Assembly: GCA_001725355.1 (NCBI GenBank)
Contig: MEGD01000027.1
Location: 93,131-157,130, forward strand
Direction: 5' to 3'
DNA from: Novosphingobium sp. SCN 66-18
Lineage (GTDB): Bacteria; Pseudomonadota; Alphaproteobacteria; Sphingomonadales; Sphingomonadaceae
Length of the DNA: 64,000 nt
A model generated the notes under the pieces. It was not told where the DNA came from, ran no database searches, and was given only the letters and a program-made list of their open reading frames with translations. Positions within the stretch are counted from its first letter, which is position 1, and every line of letters starts with the position of its first letter. A program made the position numbers and the translations under genes. This document shows, in pieces, positions 52,092 through 61,013 of this stretch.

Positions 52092-54809
52092 TCAGTATTT
52101 CACGCCGGCGCGCAGGCCGAAGAACTGCGGCCGGATCGTGAAGTTACGCGACGATCCGGAGCAGAACGTGATCGAACAGAAGGTGTTCGTGGTCAGCGTG
52201 CCGCGCTTGTCGAACGCGTTCTGGATGAACACGTCGAAGCTCCAGTTGTTGATCTTGAGGCCACCGGAGAAATCGAAGCTGACAAACCCCGGAGTGCTGC
52301 AGGATTTTCCGGCAGCGGTCTGCGAAGCGGCAAGCGCCAAGGTGGTGCAGGTCAGAAGGTTGTTCTGCTCGACGTTCAGGTCCTGCGTCGCCGAGGTCTG
52401 ATACAACGCCGCGCCCTGCAGATAGACCGCATAGTCACCGACTGTGGTGTCATAGCGGATCGAGGTCGTCCCCTTGAACTGCGGCTGACGCGGCAGCCGG
52501 GTACCGTCTGCGGCAGCGACCGCGGAGGTCGAGGTGCCGTTCACGACGACCCTCGAACCGGTCGGGCAAGAGGCCAGCTGCACGATCGACAAGGCGGCAC
52601 GGTCCGCCACGAAGTTGCAGAAGTTACCGGTCAGCTTGCCGTCGTTGTAAGCACCCGAGGTCGAGATGGTGACCTTGCCGAGCTTGAGATCGGCATCGTA
52701 TTCCACGCCCTTGACCTGGGCCGTGCCGGCGTTGCCGGTGTAGCCCGCGCCCTGCGCGCCGGCGACGACCACGCCGTACTGGATGTTGTCCCAGTTTTCG
52801 AGGTAGATCGCGGCGTTGAAGCGGAAGATGTTGTTCCACGTCGTCTTGACGCCCAGTTCGAAGTTGGTGAGCGTTTCCGACTTGAACGCCGGCGCGGCGA
52901 CCGTCACTTGCGGCAGCCCGCCCGAAGCGCGGATGCGCAGCGGCCGGTTGTAGCCGCCCGGCCGGAAGCCGGTGGAATAGTTGAAATAGATCATCTTGGT
53001 TGGCGTGACCTGCCAGTCGAGCGCCACCTTGTGCGTTTCTCCCTGCTCCTTGTACCGGCCGTAGCCGTCCGCCGCGAGCGGGTTCTGGTTGGAACAGGCG
53101 AGCCGCTCGGCCGGCAGGGGCACGGTACAACCCACACCGAGCGCCGAAGCGGTAACGCCGGAGAAGCCCTTGATCTTGTAGTCGGTCCAGAAGTAGCGGA
53201 TGCCGCCGGTCAGCTTCAGGTTCTCGAAGATCTTGTAGTGACCCTCGGCGAAGATCGCCTCGTCGTGGTAGCTCTGGTTGTTCTCGGTGATGTAGAAGCC
53301 ATCGCCCTTCACCGCGGCGGACGGGCTGACGACCATCGTGCCGCCTGCCGCGGTCGGGATGCCGAAGCCCGCCAGAGTCGTGGTATTGCCGCCGCCGGAG
53401 CTGTACGCGCCGGCCTTGGTGTAGCCCGCGATCTGGTCGAGACCGTGGATCGCGTAGTAGTTGTTGTTTTCCTGCTGTTGCGACTGGTAGAAACCGCCGA
53501 TCGTCAGATCGAAGGGCCAGCTCTTCGGCGTCGAGATGCGCAGTTCCTGCGTGAACTTGTTGCGGTTGTTATCCTGGTGATAGTACTGCGTCGGGTTGAT
53601 CAGCGTCGAACACTTGAGCGTCAAGCCCGATCCGGTACATCCCGCCTTGTCGAAGAACTGCAGATAGTTTTCATATCCGCCGCCGAAACCGTCATAAGTC
53701 ACGGTGTAATAAGTGTAATCGTTACGCAGCTTGGTGTTGCGGCGGAAGATGCCCGTCGCAGAGACGACGTCGAAGTCGCCGATGTGGCCGTGGATGCTCA
53801 ACTGGGCCTGCACCCACTTGTCGTCCTGCCGCGTGAGGTCGTAATCGTGGACCTGCAAATCGCCGACGCGCGGATCGTAACCGAAATAGCCGTAGGCGAT
53901 CTGCCTTTGCGCCGTGACCTGCGGATTGACCTCCCAGCCGGGCGCCGGTTCCCACAGCAGCGACAGGCGACCGCCATATTCGTAGATCGGGTTGTAGTCC
54001 TTCTTGGCGATCGCGGCGTTGTTGAGCGTGTAGCTGGTGAGCGGATTGTTGTCCCCCAGTTCCAGCGTCGAAGACCGCCCGTCGTTGAACTTGCCGTTGT
54101 TGGGCGTGTTATCGACATAACCGCCATCGCGCCGGTAGTAGGCCATTGCGCGCACCGCCACCGTTTCGGTGACGGGCAGGTTGACGTAGCCCTGGATCTG
54201 GCCGCCAAAGGCACCCTTGCCGTACTTGTTGACTTCGGATTCCGCGCCGAACTCGAACTTGCCCAGCTTGGGCTTGTTGGTGATGATGCGGATCGTGCCG
54301 GCCAGCGATCCCGCGCCATACAAGGTACCCTGCGGACCGGACAGCGCCTCGACGCGTTCCAGATCGTAGGCATGGATATCGGGCGAGCCGGTGCCCGTGA
54401 TCGGAATATCGTCAATGTAATAGCCGGCCGAGGCGTAGTTGCCGCCGGCGGGGACGATCCCGCGGAAATAGATGGTCTGGCGGCCAGGCCCGAGGCCCGC
54501 GAACGAGACCGAGGGCAGCAGCGTGGCGAAATCACTCAGGCCCTTGACCTGCCGCTGTCCCAGCGTGTCGGCGCTGAGCGCCTGCATGGAGATCGGCACC
54601 TTCTGGATGCTCTGCGCGCTCCGGGTGGCGGTCACGATGATTTCGCCAAGGCCCTCGCCAGCCGCGGGCGCGGCATCCGCCGGCTGTTCGGCGGGGGCGG
54701 CCTGATCTTCCGCGAAGGCGGTGCCCGGCAGCGCCAGTCCGGTCAGGAATGTCGACGCGCCCAGCATTCCCATGATCTTGAGCGAGCGCGACTTGCATGC
54801 AGTTTTCAT
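52092..54809 (-). CDS. TonB-dependent outer-membrane receptor
   Basis: Outer-membrane gated transporter of 905 aa. A signal peptide ends near AFA-33. The plug domain begins with a TonB-box-like EIIVTATR, followed by PISMQALSADTL and the plug signature ERVEALSGPQGTLYGAGSLAGTIR. The C-terminal half forms the 22-strand barrel and ends RPQFFGLRAGVKY with a terminal aromatic. Substrate is unknown. It diverges from the TPR-sulfotransferase gene across a 403-base gap and could import an island-related substrate; that is speculative. Confidence 0.93.
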   Translation of the reverse strand: MKTACKSRSLKIMGMLGASTFLTGLALPGTAFAEDQAAPAEQPADAAPAAGEGLGEIIVTATRSAQSIQKVPISMQALSADTLGQRQVKGLSDFATLLPSVSFAGLGPGRQTIYFRGIVPAGGNYASAGYYIDDIPITGTGSPDIHAYDLERVEALSGPQGTLYGAGSLAGTIRIITNKPKLGKFEFGAESEVNKYGKGAFGGQIQGYVNLPVTETVAVRAMAYYRRDGGYVDNTPNNGKFNDGRSSTLELGDNNPLTSYTLNNAAIAKKDYNPIYEYGGRLSLLWEPAPGWEVNPQVTAQRQIAYGYFGYDPRVGDLQVHDYDLTRQDDKWVQAQLSIHGHIGDFDVVSATGIFRRNTKLRNDYTYYTVTYDGFGGGYENYLQFFDKAGCTGSGLTLKCSTLINPTQYYHQDNNRNKFTQELRISTPKSWPFDLTIGGFYQSQQQENNNYYAIHGLDQIAGYTKAGAYSSGGGNTTTLAGFGIPTAAGGTMVVSPSAAVKGDGFYITENNQSYHDEAIFAEGHYKIFENLKLTGGIRYFWTDYKIKGFSGVTASALGVGCTVPLPAERLACSNQNPLAADGYGRYKEQGETHKVALDWQVTPTKMIYFNYSTGFRPGGYNRPLRIRASGGLPQVTVAAPAFKSETLTNFELGVKTTWNNIFRFNAAIYLENWDNIQYGVVVAGAQGAGYTGNAGTAQVKGVEYDADLKLGKVTISTSGAYNDGKLTGNFCNFVADRAALSIVQLASCPTGSRVVVNGTSTSAVAAADGTRLPRQPQFKGTTSIRYDTTVGDYAVYLQGAALYQTSATQDLNVEQNNLLTCTTLALAASQTAAGKSCSTPGFVSFDFSGGLKINNWSFDVFIQNAFDKRGTLTTNTFCSITFCSGSSRNFTIRPQFFGLRAGVKY

Positions 54810-55212
54810 AAGCCCCCCTTTTGACGTTCGCGCCTTTCATCCTTTCCCAAGGATCGTGCGGCCCGGTTTCCGGGTCTCGCCACCAGTGCCCGCCGCCTTG
54901 CCCAGCGGAAATTGTGCAATCGCGAACAGTCCTGCGCTCGCATACGCACAACCCTTCCGGCCCCGCGAAGCAGATGCCTCGCGGATCGCCGCCACAGCGT
55001 GGCGACGGCAGGTTCAAAATCTCAAATGCCCCGGACTTTCGCGCCCTAAACCGAAGTTAGTACGCCTGTCCGAAATCGATAGTGCCAGCGATTGGACAGG
55101 TGTCAACTTCCTTGTTGCAAAAGCACGGAGGTGCATATTGACTCGACAAATATCCTTTCCGTCGGCACAAATTTCGCAGTTGCAAAACACGGGCAAGGCA
55201 CGGGATCGACAC
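54810..55212. other. 403-base divergent gap between receptor and sulfotransferase genes
   Basis: I see no open reading frame with coding character here. It holds the divergent promoters. Two copies of a GGACAGG-(C/T)GT element face away from each other: one on the plus strand (within 55082-55106) and a partial one on the minus strand centred near 55066. The rest is unremarkable. Confidence 0.6.
55082..55106 (+). promoter_or_regulatory. Shared island motif, copy ahead of the TPR-sulfotransferase
   Basis: Carries the TGGAC core, then AGG, and an exact GTCAA right arm at the same spacing as in the qhpA copy. The left arm matches TTGAC at 3 of 5 bases. It lies about 105 bases before the sulfotransferase start, in the same orientation as the others. 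Confidence 0.4.
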
Positions 55213-57249
55213 ATGGCGGGCAGCATGACGGCCAGTCGCGAAGAGACGGCGAACGAGGCGCTGGAGCGTGCCGTACGGCTGCTCGACGCCGAACCGGAAG
55301 CAGCGCTGACGCTGGCCGACGCGGTGCTGAAGAACGCGCCGGGGCTGCCGCCGGCGGAAATGATCGCGTGCCAGGCCCTGCGCCGGCTGGGTCGCGCCGC
55401 GGCGGCCCTGCCGCGACTCGCCGCGCTGGCCCGCAGGCATCCCGGCGCGCCCCCGGTGCTGTGGGAATGGGCGCAGGCGGCCAGCGAAGCGGGTGATGTC
55501 CGTCAGGCAATCGCCGCGCTCGAAAGCCTCACCCGGCAGCAACCCGGCGTGGCGAGCGGCTGGTTCCTGCTGGCGGGTGAACTGCGCAAGGACGGCCGCC
55601 ACGAAGATGGCTGGCGTGCCGATCTTTCCGGCATCCACGCCGCTTCGCGCGATCCCGAACTGGTCCAGGCGGCGATGGCGATGAACGAAGGGCAGCTCGA
55701 CGCCGCCGCCGCCACCCTGAAGGCACGACTGGAACGGTTGCCTGACGATCCCGTGGGCACCCGCCTGCTGGGCGAGGTGGCATGGCGGCGCGCGGACATG
55801 GCCGAAGCGATGACGCTCGTCCGGCGCGCGCTGGACCTTGCCCCCGGCTTCGATCTGGCCCGTGATTTCCTGATCCGCCTGCTGCTGCAGACCAACCGCC
55901 TGCCCGAAGCGCTCGAGCACGCCGAAGTGCTGGCGCGCTCGCCGGTGAACAATCCGGGGCACGACCTGATCATGGCCTCGGTGCTGGTGCGGCTGGGCGA
56001 TCAGGAACGGGCACGGGCGCTTTACGAAAAGCTGCTGGCGCAAAAGGCGGACCAGCCGCAGGTCTGGCAGAACCTGGGCCATGTGTTGAAAACGCTGGGC
56101 GAACAGGCCGAAGCGGTGCACGCTTACCGCCAGGCCGTGGCGCACCTGCCAACGATGGGCGAGGCGTGGTGGAGCCTCGCCAATCTCAAGACCGTCAAGT
56201 TCGGCGCGGACGACATCGCGGCGATGGAGCAGGCGCTGGCCACGCTGGAGCCGGACGCGGCGGACCGGCAGGAAGACGTGTTCCACCTGCACTTCTCGCT
56301 GGGGAAGGCCTACGAGGACGCGAAGGACTATCCCGCCTCGTTCCGCCACTATGACCGGGGCAACCGCCTGCGCCGCACGATGGTGCGGCATGACGCGGAC
56401 CAGTTTTCAGCGGAAGTGGCCGCGACGCGCGAGACGTTCACCAGCACCTTCATCGCCGCGATGGGCGAAGGCGGCTGTCCCGCGCCCGATCCGATCTTCG
56501 TCGTCGGCCTGCCCCGCTCCGGCTCGACGCTGGTGGAGCAGATCCTTTCCAGCCACAGCCAGGTGGAAGGGACGATGGAACTGGCGGAGATGATGATCAT
56601 CGCCAGCCGCCTGCAAGCGCGCGTGGACGAGGGCGAGTTTCCCGATTTCCGCGCGATGGTCTCCTCGCTGACGCCGGCGGACCGGCTGCGGCTGGGCGAG
56701 GAATATATCGAGCGCACCCGCATCCATCGCCAGACCGGCAAGCCGCTGTTCATCGACAAGATGCCCAACAACTGGCAGCACGTCGGCCTGATCCGGCTGA
56801 TCCTGCCCAACGCCAAGATCGTCGATGCGCGCCGCCATCCGATGGCCTGCTGCTTTTCCGGCTGGAAGCAGCATTTCGCGCGCGGGCAGACGTTCACGTA
56901 TGATCTTGGCGACATCGGCCGGTACTATGCCGATTACGTCGCGCTGATGGCCGCGTTCGACCGCGAAGCGCCCGGCGTAGTACACCGCGTGATCTACGAG
57001 AGGATGGTGGCCGATACCGAGGCCGAAGTCCGCCGCCTGCTCGATCACCTCGGGCTGCCGTTCGAGGACTCATGCCTCTCGTTCTGGGAAACCCGGCGGG
57101 CGGTGCGCACGGCGAGTTCCGAACAGGTGCGCCAGCCCATCTTCACCGACGCGGTGGAGCACTGGGCGAACTACGCGGAATGGCTGGACCCGCTGCGCGC
57201 CGCGCTCGGCCCGGTGATCGACGCCTATCCGGACGCTCCTGCCAGCTAA
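55213..57249 (+). CDS. TPR repeat plus sulfotransferase fusion
   Basis: A 678-aa protein. Residues 15 to about 350 are TPR-like helical repeats (for example WQNLGHVLKTLGEQAEAVHAYRQAV and LLGEVAWRRADMAEAMTLVRRAL, parts shown). The C-terminal domain is a PAPS-dependent sulfotransferase with the 5'-phosphosulfate loop FVVGLPRSGSTLVEQIL and a 3'-phosphate region near FIDKMPNNWQHVGLI. In sphingomonads this pair of domains commonly sits beside TonB receptors. The sulfate acceptor is unknown. No strong Shine-Dalgarno precedes the ATG, and the end overlaps panC by 4 bases. Confidence 0.85.
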   Translation: MAGSMTASREETANEALERAVRLLDAEPEAALTLADAVLKNAPGLPPAEMIACQALRRLGRAAAALPRLAALARRHPGAPPVLWEWAQAASEAGDVRQAIAALESLTRQQPGVASGWFLLAGELRKDGRHEDGWRADLSGIHAASRDPELVQAAMAMNEGQLDAAAATLKARLERLPDDPVGTRLLGEVAWRRADMAEAMTLVRRALDLAPGFDLARDFLIRLLLQTNRLPEALEHAEVLARSPVNNPGHDLIMASVLVRLGDQERARALYEKLLAQKADQPQVWQNLGHVLKTLGEQAEAVHAYRQAVAHLPTMGEAWWSLANLKTVKFGADDIAAMEQALATLEPDAADRQEDVFHLHFSLGKAYEDAKDYPASFRHYDRGNRLRRTMVRHDADQFSAEVAATRETFTSTFIAAMGEGGCPAPDPIFVVGLPRSGSTLVEQILSSHSQVEGTMELAEMMIIASRLQARVDEGEFPDFRAMVSSLTPADRLRLGEEYIERTRIHRQTGKPLFIDKMPNNWQHVGLIRLILPNAKIVDARRHPMACCFSGWKQHFARGQTFTYDLGDIGRYYADYVALMAAFDREAPGVVHRVIYERMVADTEAEVRRLLDHLGLPFEDSCLSFWETRRAVRTASSEQVRQPIFTDAVEHWANYAEWLDPLRAALGPVIDAYPDAPAS

Positions 57250-58100
57250 CCCACGGGCATGTTGTCGATCAGCCGCGCCTTGCCGATCCGCGCGGCCACC
57301 AGCAGGCGGGCGGGCCGTCCGGTCAGGGCCGCCACGTCTTCCAGCGTCGCCGCATCGCGCAGGTCGGCATAATCGATCGAGGCGAAGCCGGAAGCGAGAA
57401 TTTCGGCACGCAACGCAGCGAGCGCACCCTCTACCCCGGCGCCGCCTTCGATCACGGCGATCGCCTTGCGCATCGCCCGCGCAAGGCCTGCCGCCTGGGT
57501 CCGTTCCGCGCGCGTGAGATACTGGTTGCGGCTGCTCATGGCGAGCCCATCGTCCTCGCGCACCGTGGGCACGCCGATGATGGCGTCGGCATAGGGCTGC
57601 GTCATATCGAGATCGCGCGCCATGCGGCGGATGATGGCGAGCTGCTGCCAGTCCTTCTCGCCGAACAGCGCGACATCCGGCCGCACCTGGTTGAACAGCT
57701 TGCACACCACCGTCGCCACGCCATCGAAATGCCCCGGCCGCGCCGCGCCGCAAAGCACCGCGTCCAGCCCGGAAACCGAGACATTGGTGGCATAGCCGTC
57801 GGGATAGACCTGATCGACCGTGGGCGCCCACAGCAGGGCCACCCCTTCCGCCTCCAGCAGCGCCGCATCCTGGGCCATGCGGCGCGGATAGGCATCGAGA
57901 TCCTCGTTCGGGCCGAACTGGCGCGGATTGACGAAGATCGACACGGCCACGTGGTCGGCGCGGCGCCGCGCCTCGCGCACCAGCGTCAGGTGCCCTTCGT
58001 GCAATGCCCCCATGGTGGGGACGATCGCGAGGGTTTTTCCCCCGTTTTTGAGCAGGTCCACCGCTTCGCGCAGGGTATCGAGCCTAGAGATGGTTTGCAC
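57246..58100 (-). CDS. panC: Pantothenate synthetase
   Basis: Condenses pantoate and beta-alanine with ATP, 284 aa. The nucleotidyl-transferase HIGH motif is PTMGALHEGHLTLV (near residue 28). Further signatures are SIFVNPRQFGPNEDLDAYPR, GAARPGHFDGVATVV and FGEKDWQQLAIIRRM. A KMSKS-like loop is MSSRNQYL. It converges on the sulfotransferase gene, overlapping by four bases at the stops. Confidence 0.96.
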   Translation of the reverse strand: MQTISRLDTLREAVDLLKNGGKTLAIVPTMGALHEGHLTLVREARRRADHVAVSIFVNPRQFGPNEDLDAYPRRMAQDAALLEAEGVALLWAPTVDQVYPDGYATNVSVSGLDAVLCGAARPGHFDGVATVVCKLFNQVRPDVALFGEKDWQQLAIIRRMARDLDMTQPYADAIIGVPTVREDDGLAMSSRNQYLTRAERTQAAGLARAMRKAIAVIEGGAGVEGALAALRAEILASGFASIDYADLRDAATLEDVAALTGRPARLLVAARIGKARLIDNMPVG

Positions 58101-58217
58101 CGGGCCTGCCTCTCCTTTAATTCACGGCAAGGGACGAAGCGGGGTTCCTACCCCCCGTCCCCCTCCGGCGGCAAGCACTGCCGGACCTGTCGGCAACACA
58201 AGCAGCGAGTTCATTCC

Positions 58218-59075
58218 TTGTCCATCGGAGCACCGCCACCCGCACCGCAGCAGCCCGCAGGTCCGCACCGGATCGTCTTCGCCAACGAGAAGGGCGGCAC
58301 CGGCAAGTCCACAACCGCCGTGCACGTGGCGGTCGCGCTCGCCTATCAGGGCGCCCGCGTGGCGGCGATCGACCTCGATGCGCGGCAGCGCACGCTGCAC
58401 CGCTATCTGGAAAATCGCGCGGAAACGCAGAAGCGCCGGCAGATCGACCTGCCGACGGCGACGTTCGCGGTCTATGGCGGGGACAATGTCGACGAGCTTG
58501 AAGCGCTGACCGAACAGCTTTCCGCCGGGCACGATTTCATCGTGTTCGACACCCCGGGGCGTGACGATCCGCTGGCCCGCCACGTCGCCACCCGTGCCGA
58601 CACGCTGGTCACGCCGCTCAACGACAGCTTCGTGGACTTCGACCTGATCGGGCAGGTGGACGCGGAAACCTTCAAGGTCCGCCGCCTATCGTTCTATGCC
58701 GAGCTGATCTGGGAAGCCCGCAAGAAGCGCGCGATGACCACGATTCGCGAGGCGCGGCGCGAAATGGACTGGGTGGTCGTGCGCAACCGCACCCAGCATA
58801 TCGAGGCGCGCAACCAGCGCCGCATCGATCAGGCGCTGGTCGAACTGTCCAAGCGCGTCGGCTTCCGCATCGCCAGCGGCCTGTCCGAACGCGTGATCTA
58901 TCGCGAACTGTTCCCGTCGGGCCTGACGCTGCTCGACAAGGGCCATCTCGGCGAACTCGGCACCAGCCACCTTGTGGCGCGGCAGGAGCTGCGCTCGCTG
59001 GTCGCGGGCCTCAACCTGCCGATGCCCACCGGCGCGCTCGGCGCTCATGCGGGGACGCTGGAAAGCGCCGCATGA
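58218..59075 (+). CDS. mipZ: Division plane positioning ATPase MipZ
   Basis: ParA-like P-loop ATPase of 285 aa that inhibits FtsZ near the poles. The Walker A motif is NEKGGTGKSTTAVH (near residue 23), followed by VAAIDLDARQRTLHRYLENR and the Walker B region IVFDTPGRDDPLARH. The unique MipZ block FVDFDLIGQVD is intact. The start is uncertain: no ATG precedes the domain in frame, and the TTG at 58218 fits best. It overlaps the DnaJ-domain gene by four bases. Confidence 0.9.
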   Translation: MSIGAPPPAPQQPAGPHRIVFANEKGGTGKSTTAVHVAVALAYQGARVAAIDLDARQRTLHRYLENRAETQKRRQIDLPTATFAVYGGDNVDELEALTEQLSAGHDFIVFDTPGRDDPLARHVATRADTLVTPLNDSFVDFDLIGQVDAETFKVRRLSFYAELIWEARKKRAMTTIREARREMDWVVVRNRTQHIEARNQRRIDQALVELSKRVGFRIASGLSERVIYRELFPSGLTLLDKGHLGELGTSHLVARQELRSLVAGLNLPMPTGALGAHAGTLESAA

Positions 59076-59356
59076 TCAAGCTGATCTGGCTTGTGTTCCT
59101 GGCCAGTGTCGCCGTGCGATTGCTTGCCGGGCGCTGGCCATGGGAACTGTGGCGCGACAGCGAGCGCGCCGGCGCCGAAAGCCGTGCGCGCACGCTGCTG
59201 GGGGTGCCCCCGCAAGCCTCGCGGGACGACATCGTGGAGGCTCATCGCCGCCGGATCGCGCAGGTCCATCCGGATCGTGGCGGCTCGTCGGAAGCGGTCC
59301 ACGAAGCCAATGCCGCGCGCGATCTCCTGCTCGGGCGGCTGGCGGAGCGGCGGTGA
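59072..59356 (+). CDS. Small membrane DnaJ-domain protein
   Basis: A 94-aa protein with one N-terminal transmembrane helix (about residues 2-19) and a C-terminal J domain carrying the HPD motif (QVHPDRGG). The J domain sits at the C-terminus, as in the DjlC/Pam18-like group. HPD predicts interaction with a DnaK-type chaperone at the membrane. It overlaps mipZ by four bases. Confidence 0.82.
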   Translation: MIKLIWLVFLASVAVRLLAGRWPWELWRDSERAGAESRARTLLGVPPQASRDDIVEAHRRRIAQVHPDRGGSSEAVHEANAARDLLLGRLAERR

Positions 59357-59396
59357 CACCGCCCGTGCGGCCGCCGCGTCGACGGGGCGGCGGATC

Positions 59397-60800
59397 ATGA
59401 CGCACCGCTTTCATCCCTCCATCCTGCGCGAATACGACATTCGCGGCGTGGTCGGGCAGACGCTGGGCGAAGCCGACGCCCGCGCGATCGGGCAGACGTT
59501 CGGAACCCGTGCCCGGGCCGAAGCCGAAGCGCCGCGCATCGTGGTGGGCCGCGATGGCCGGCTGAGTTCGCCGGCGCTGGAGCAGGCGCTGGTCGAAGGG
59601 CTGCGCTCCACCGGCGTCGATGTCGTGCGGATCGGCCTGTGCCCCACCCCGATGCTCTACTTCGCCGAAGCCACGCTGGAAGGCGTTACCGGCGGCATCC
59701 AGGTGACCGGCAGCCACAATCCCGCCGACCAGAACGGTTTCAAGTTCGTGCTGCGGGGTCGCCCGTTCTTCGGCCAAGCCATCGCGGAGCTCGCTGCCAT
59801 GGCGCAGGCGGGGAACCATGCCGCCGGCACGGGGCAGGTCGCCGACGCCGCAGTGATCGACAGCTACGTCGACAGGCTGCTCGCGCCCCTCGACGGGATC
59901 GATCCCGCCGTGCTCGGCGGGTTGCGGATCGCCTGGGATGCCGGCAACGGCGCCGCCGGCCCCGTGGTCGACAGGCTGGTGGCGCGGATGCCCGGCTTTC
60001 ATGTCCGCCTGCACACGGCGGTGGACGGCCGCTTTCCCCATCACCATCCGGACCCGACCGTGGAAGCCAATCTGGCCGACCTGCGCGATGCCGTGGCGGC
60101 ACACGCATTGCAGTTCGGCGTGGCCTTCGACGGGGACGGCGACCGGATCGGCGCGGTCGACAGCATGGGCCGCGTGATCTGGGGCGATCAGCTGATGATG
60201 ATTTTCGCCGAGGACGTGCTGCAAGCGCGCCCCGGCGCGGCGATCGTGGCCGACGTGAAAGCCAGCAACCATCTGTTTTCCCGCATCCGCGCGCTGGGCG
60301 GACAGGCCCATATGTGGAAGACCGGCCACAGCCTGATCAAATCCCGCATGGCCGAGATCGGCGCACCGCTGGGCGGCGAGATGACGGGGCATATCTGCTT
60401 TGCCGATAGCTACTTCGGCTTCGACGACGCGCTCTATGCCGCGATCCGACTGATCGTCGCCACCGTGCGGCTGGGCCGGTCGGTCACGGCGCTCCGCAGC
60501 GCGATGCCCGAATCGGTCAACACGCCCGAACTGCGCTTTCCCGTGGCGGAGGAGCGCAAGTTCGCGGTGATCGCGGATGTGATGGAGCGCCTGCGCCAGA
60601 GCGGCGCAACGGTCGAGACCATCGACGGGGCGCGCGTGACCACGCCCGACGGCTGGTGGCTGCTGCGCGCATCCAACACGCAGGCCGCACTGACCGCGCG
60701 CGCCGAAAGCGACGATGCGGATGGCCTGGCGCGGTTGCTGGACGCGATCGACGCGCAGCTTGCCGCATCGGGCGTCGCGCGCGAAGCGGGGCTCCCTTGA
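59397..60800 (+). CDS. pgmG: Phosphoglucomutase/phosphomannomutase PgmG
   Basis: Alpha-phosphohexomutase of 467 aa making glucose-1-phosphate or mannose-1-phosphate for surface polysaccharides. The start is HPSILREYDIRG, the catalytic Ser lies in TGSHNPADQNGFK, and the metal loop is DGDGDRIG. The sugar loop GEMTGHICF and the C-terminal phosphate-binding RASNTQAALTARAE are intact. It corresponds to the sphingan pathway enzyme PgmG. It begins 40 bases after the DnaJ-domain gene and is probably in the same operon. Confidence 0.95.
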   Translation: MTHRFHPSILREYDIRGVVGQTLGEADARAIGQTFGTRARAEAEAPRIVVGRDGRLSSPALEQALVEGLRSTGVDVVRIGLCPTPMLYFAEATLEGVTGGIQVTGSHNPADQNGFKFVLRGRPFFGQAIAELAAMAQAGNHAAGTGQVADAAVIDSYVDRLLAPLDGIDPAVLGGLRIAWDAGNGAAGPVVDRLVARMPGFHVRLHTAVDGRFPHHHPDPTVEANLADLRDAVAAHALQFGVAFDGDGDRIGAVDSMGRVIWGDQLMMIFAEDVLQARPGAAIVADVKASNHLFSRIRALGGQAHMWKTGHSLIKSRMAEIGAPLGGEMTGHICFADSYFGFDDALYAAIRLIVATVRLGRSVTALRSAMPESVNTPELRFPVAEERKFAVIADVMERLRQSGATVETIDGARVTTPDGWWLLRASNTQAALTARAESDDADGLARLLDAIDAQLAASGVAREAGLP

Positions 60801-60818
60801 TCGAAACAAGTCCGGAAA

Positions 60819-60846
60819 GGGGCGCCTCCGCGGGCGGAAGCGCCCC
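60819..60846. terminator. GC-rich hairpin after pgmG, possible terminator
   Basis: A 13-base stem (GGGGCGCCTCCGC / GCGGAAGCGCCCC, one mismatch) with a 2-base loop lies 19 bases after the pgmG stop. No T-run follows on the plus strand, so efficiency would be poor or Rho-assisted. Confidence 0.4.
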
Positions 60847-61013
60847 ACCGGGGCCAACACCAGGATGGAGGCTAGGCTCCGGCAATACCGCCCAGACCCG
60901 CAATGTTCCAATTCGAGACACTATAGAGCTTTCCCGCGCGCAGGTCAGTCCCGAAATTTCAGCGGGCTACGCCTTTTTGGCCCGTTCCGGACAAATTGTG
61001 CGATATTTCAACG

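Noticed and set aside
52083..54824. 913-codon plus-strand frame opposite the TonB receptor
   Set aside because: Composition is antisense-like and the receptor on the minus strand has clear signal, plug and barrel features.
57072..58217. Long plus-strand extension ahead of mipZ
   Set aside because: It is the antisense shadow of panC. P-loop homology starts only after 58218.
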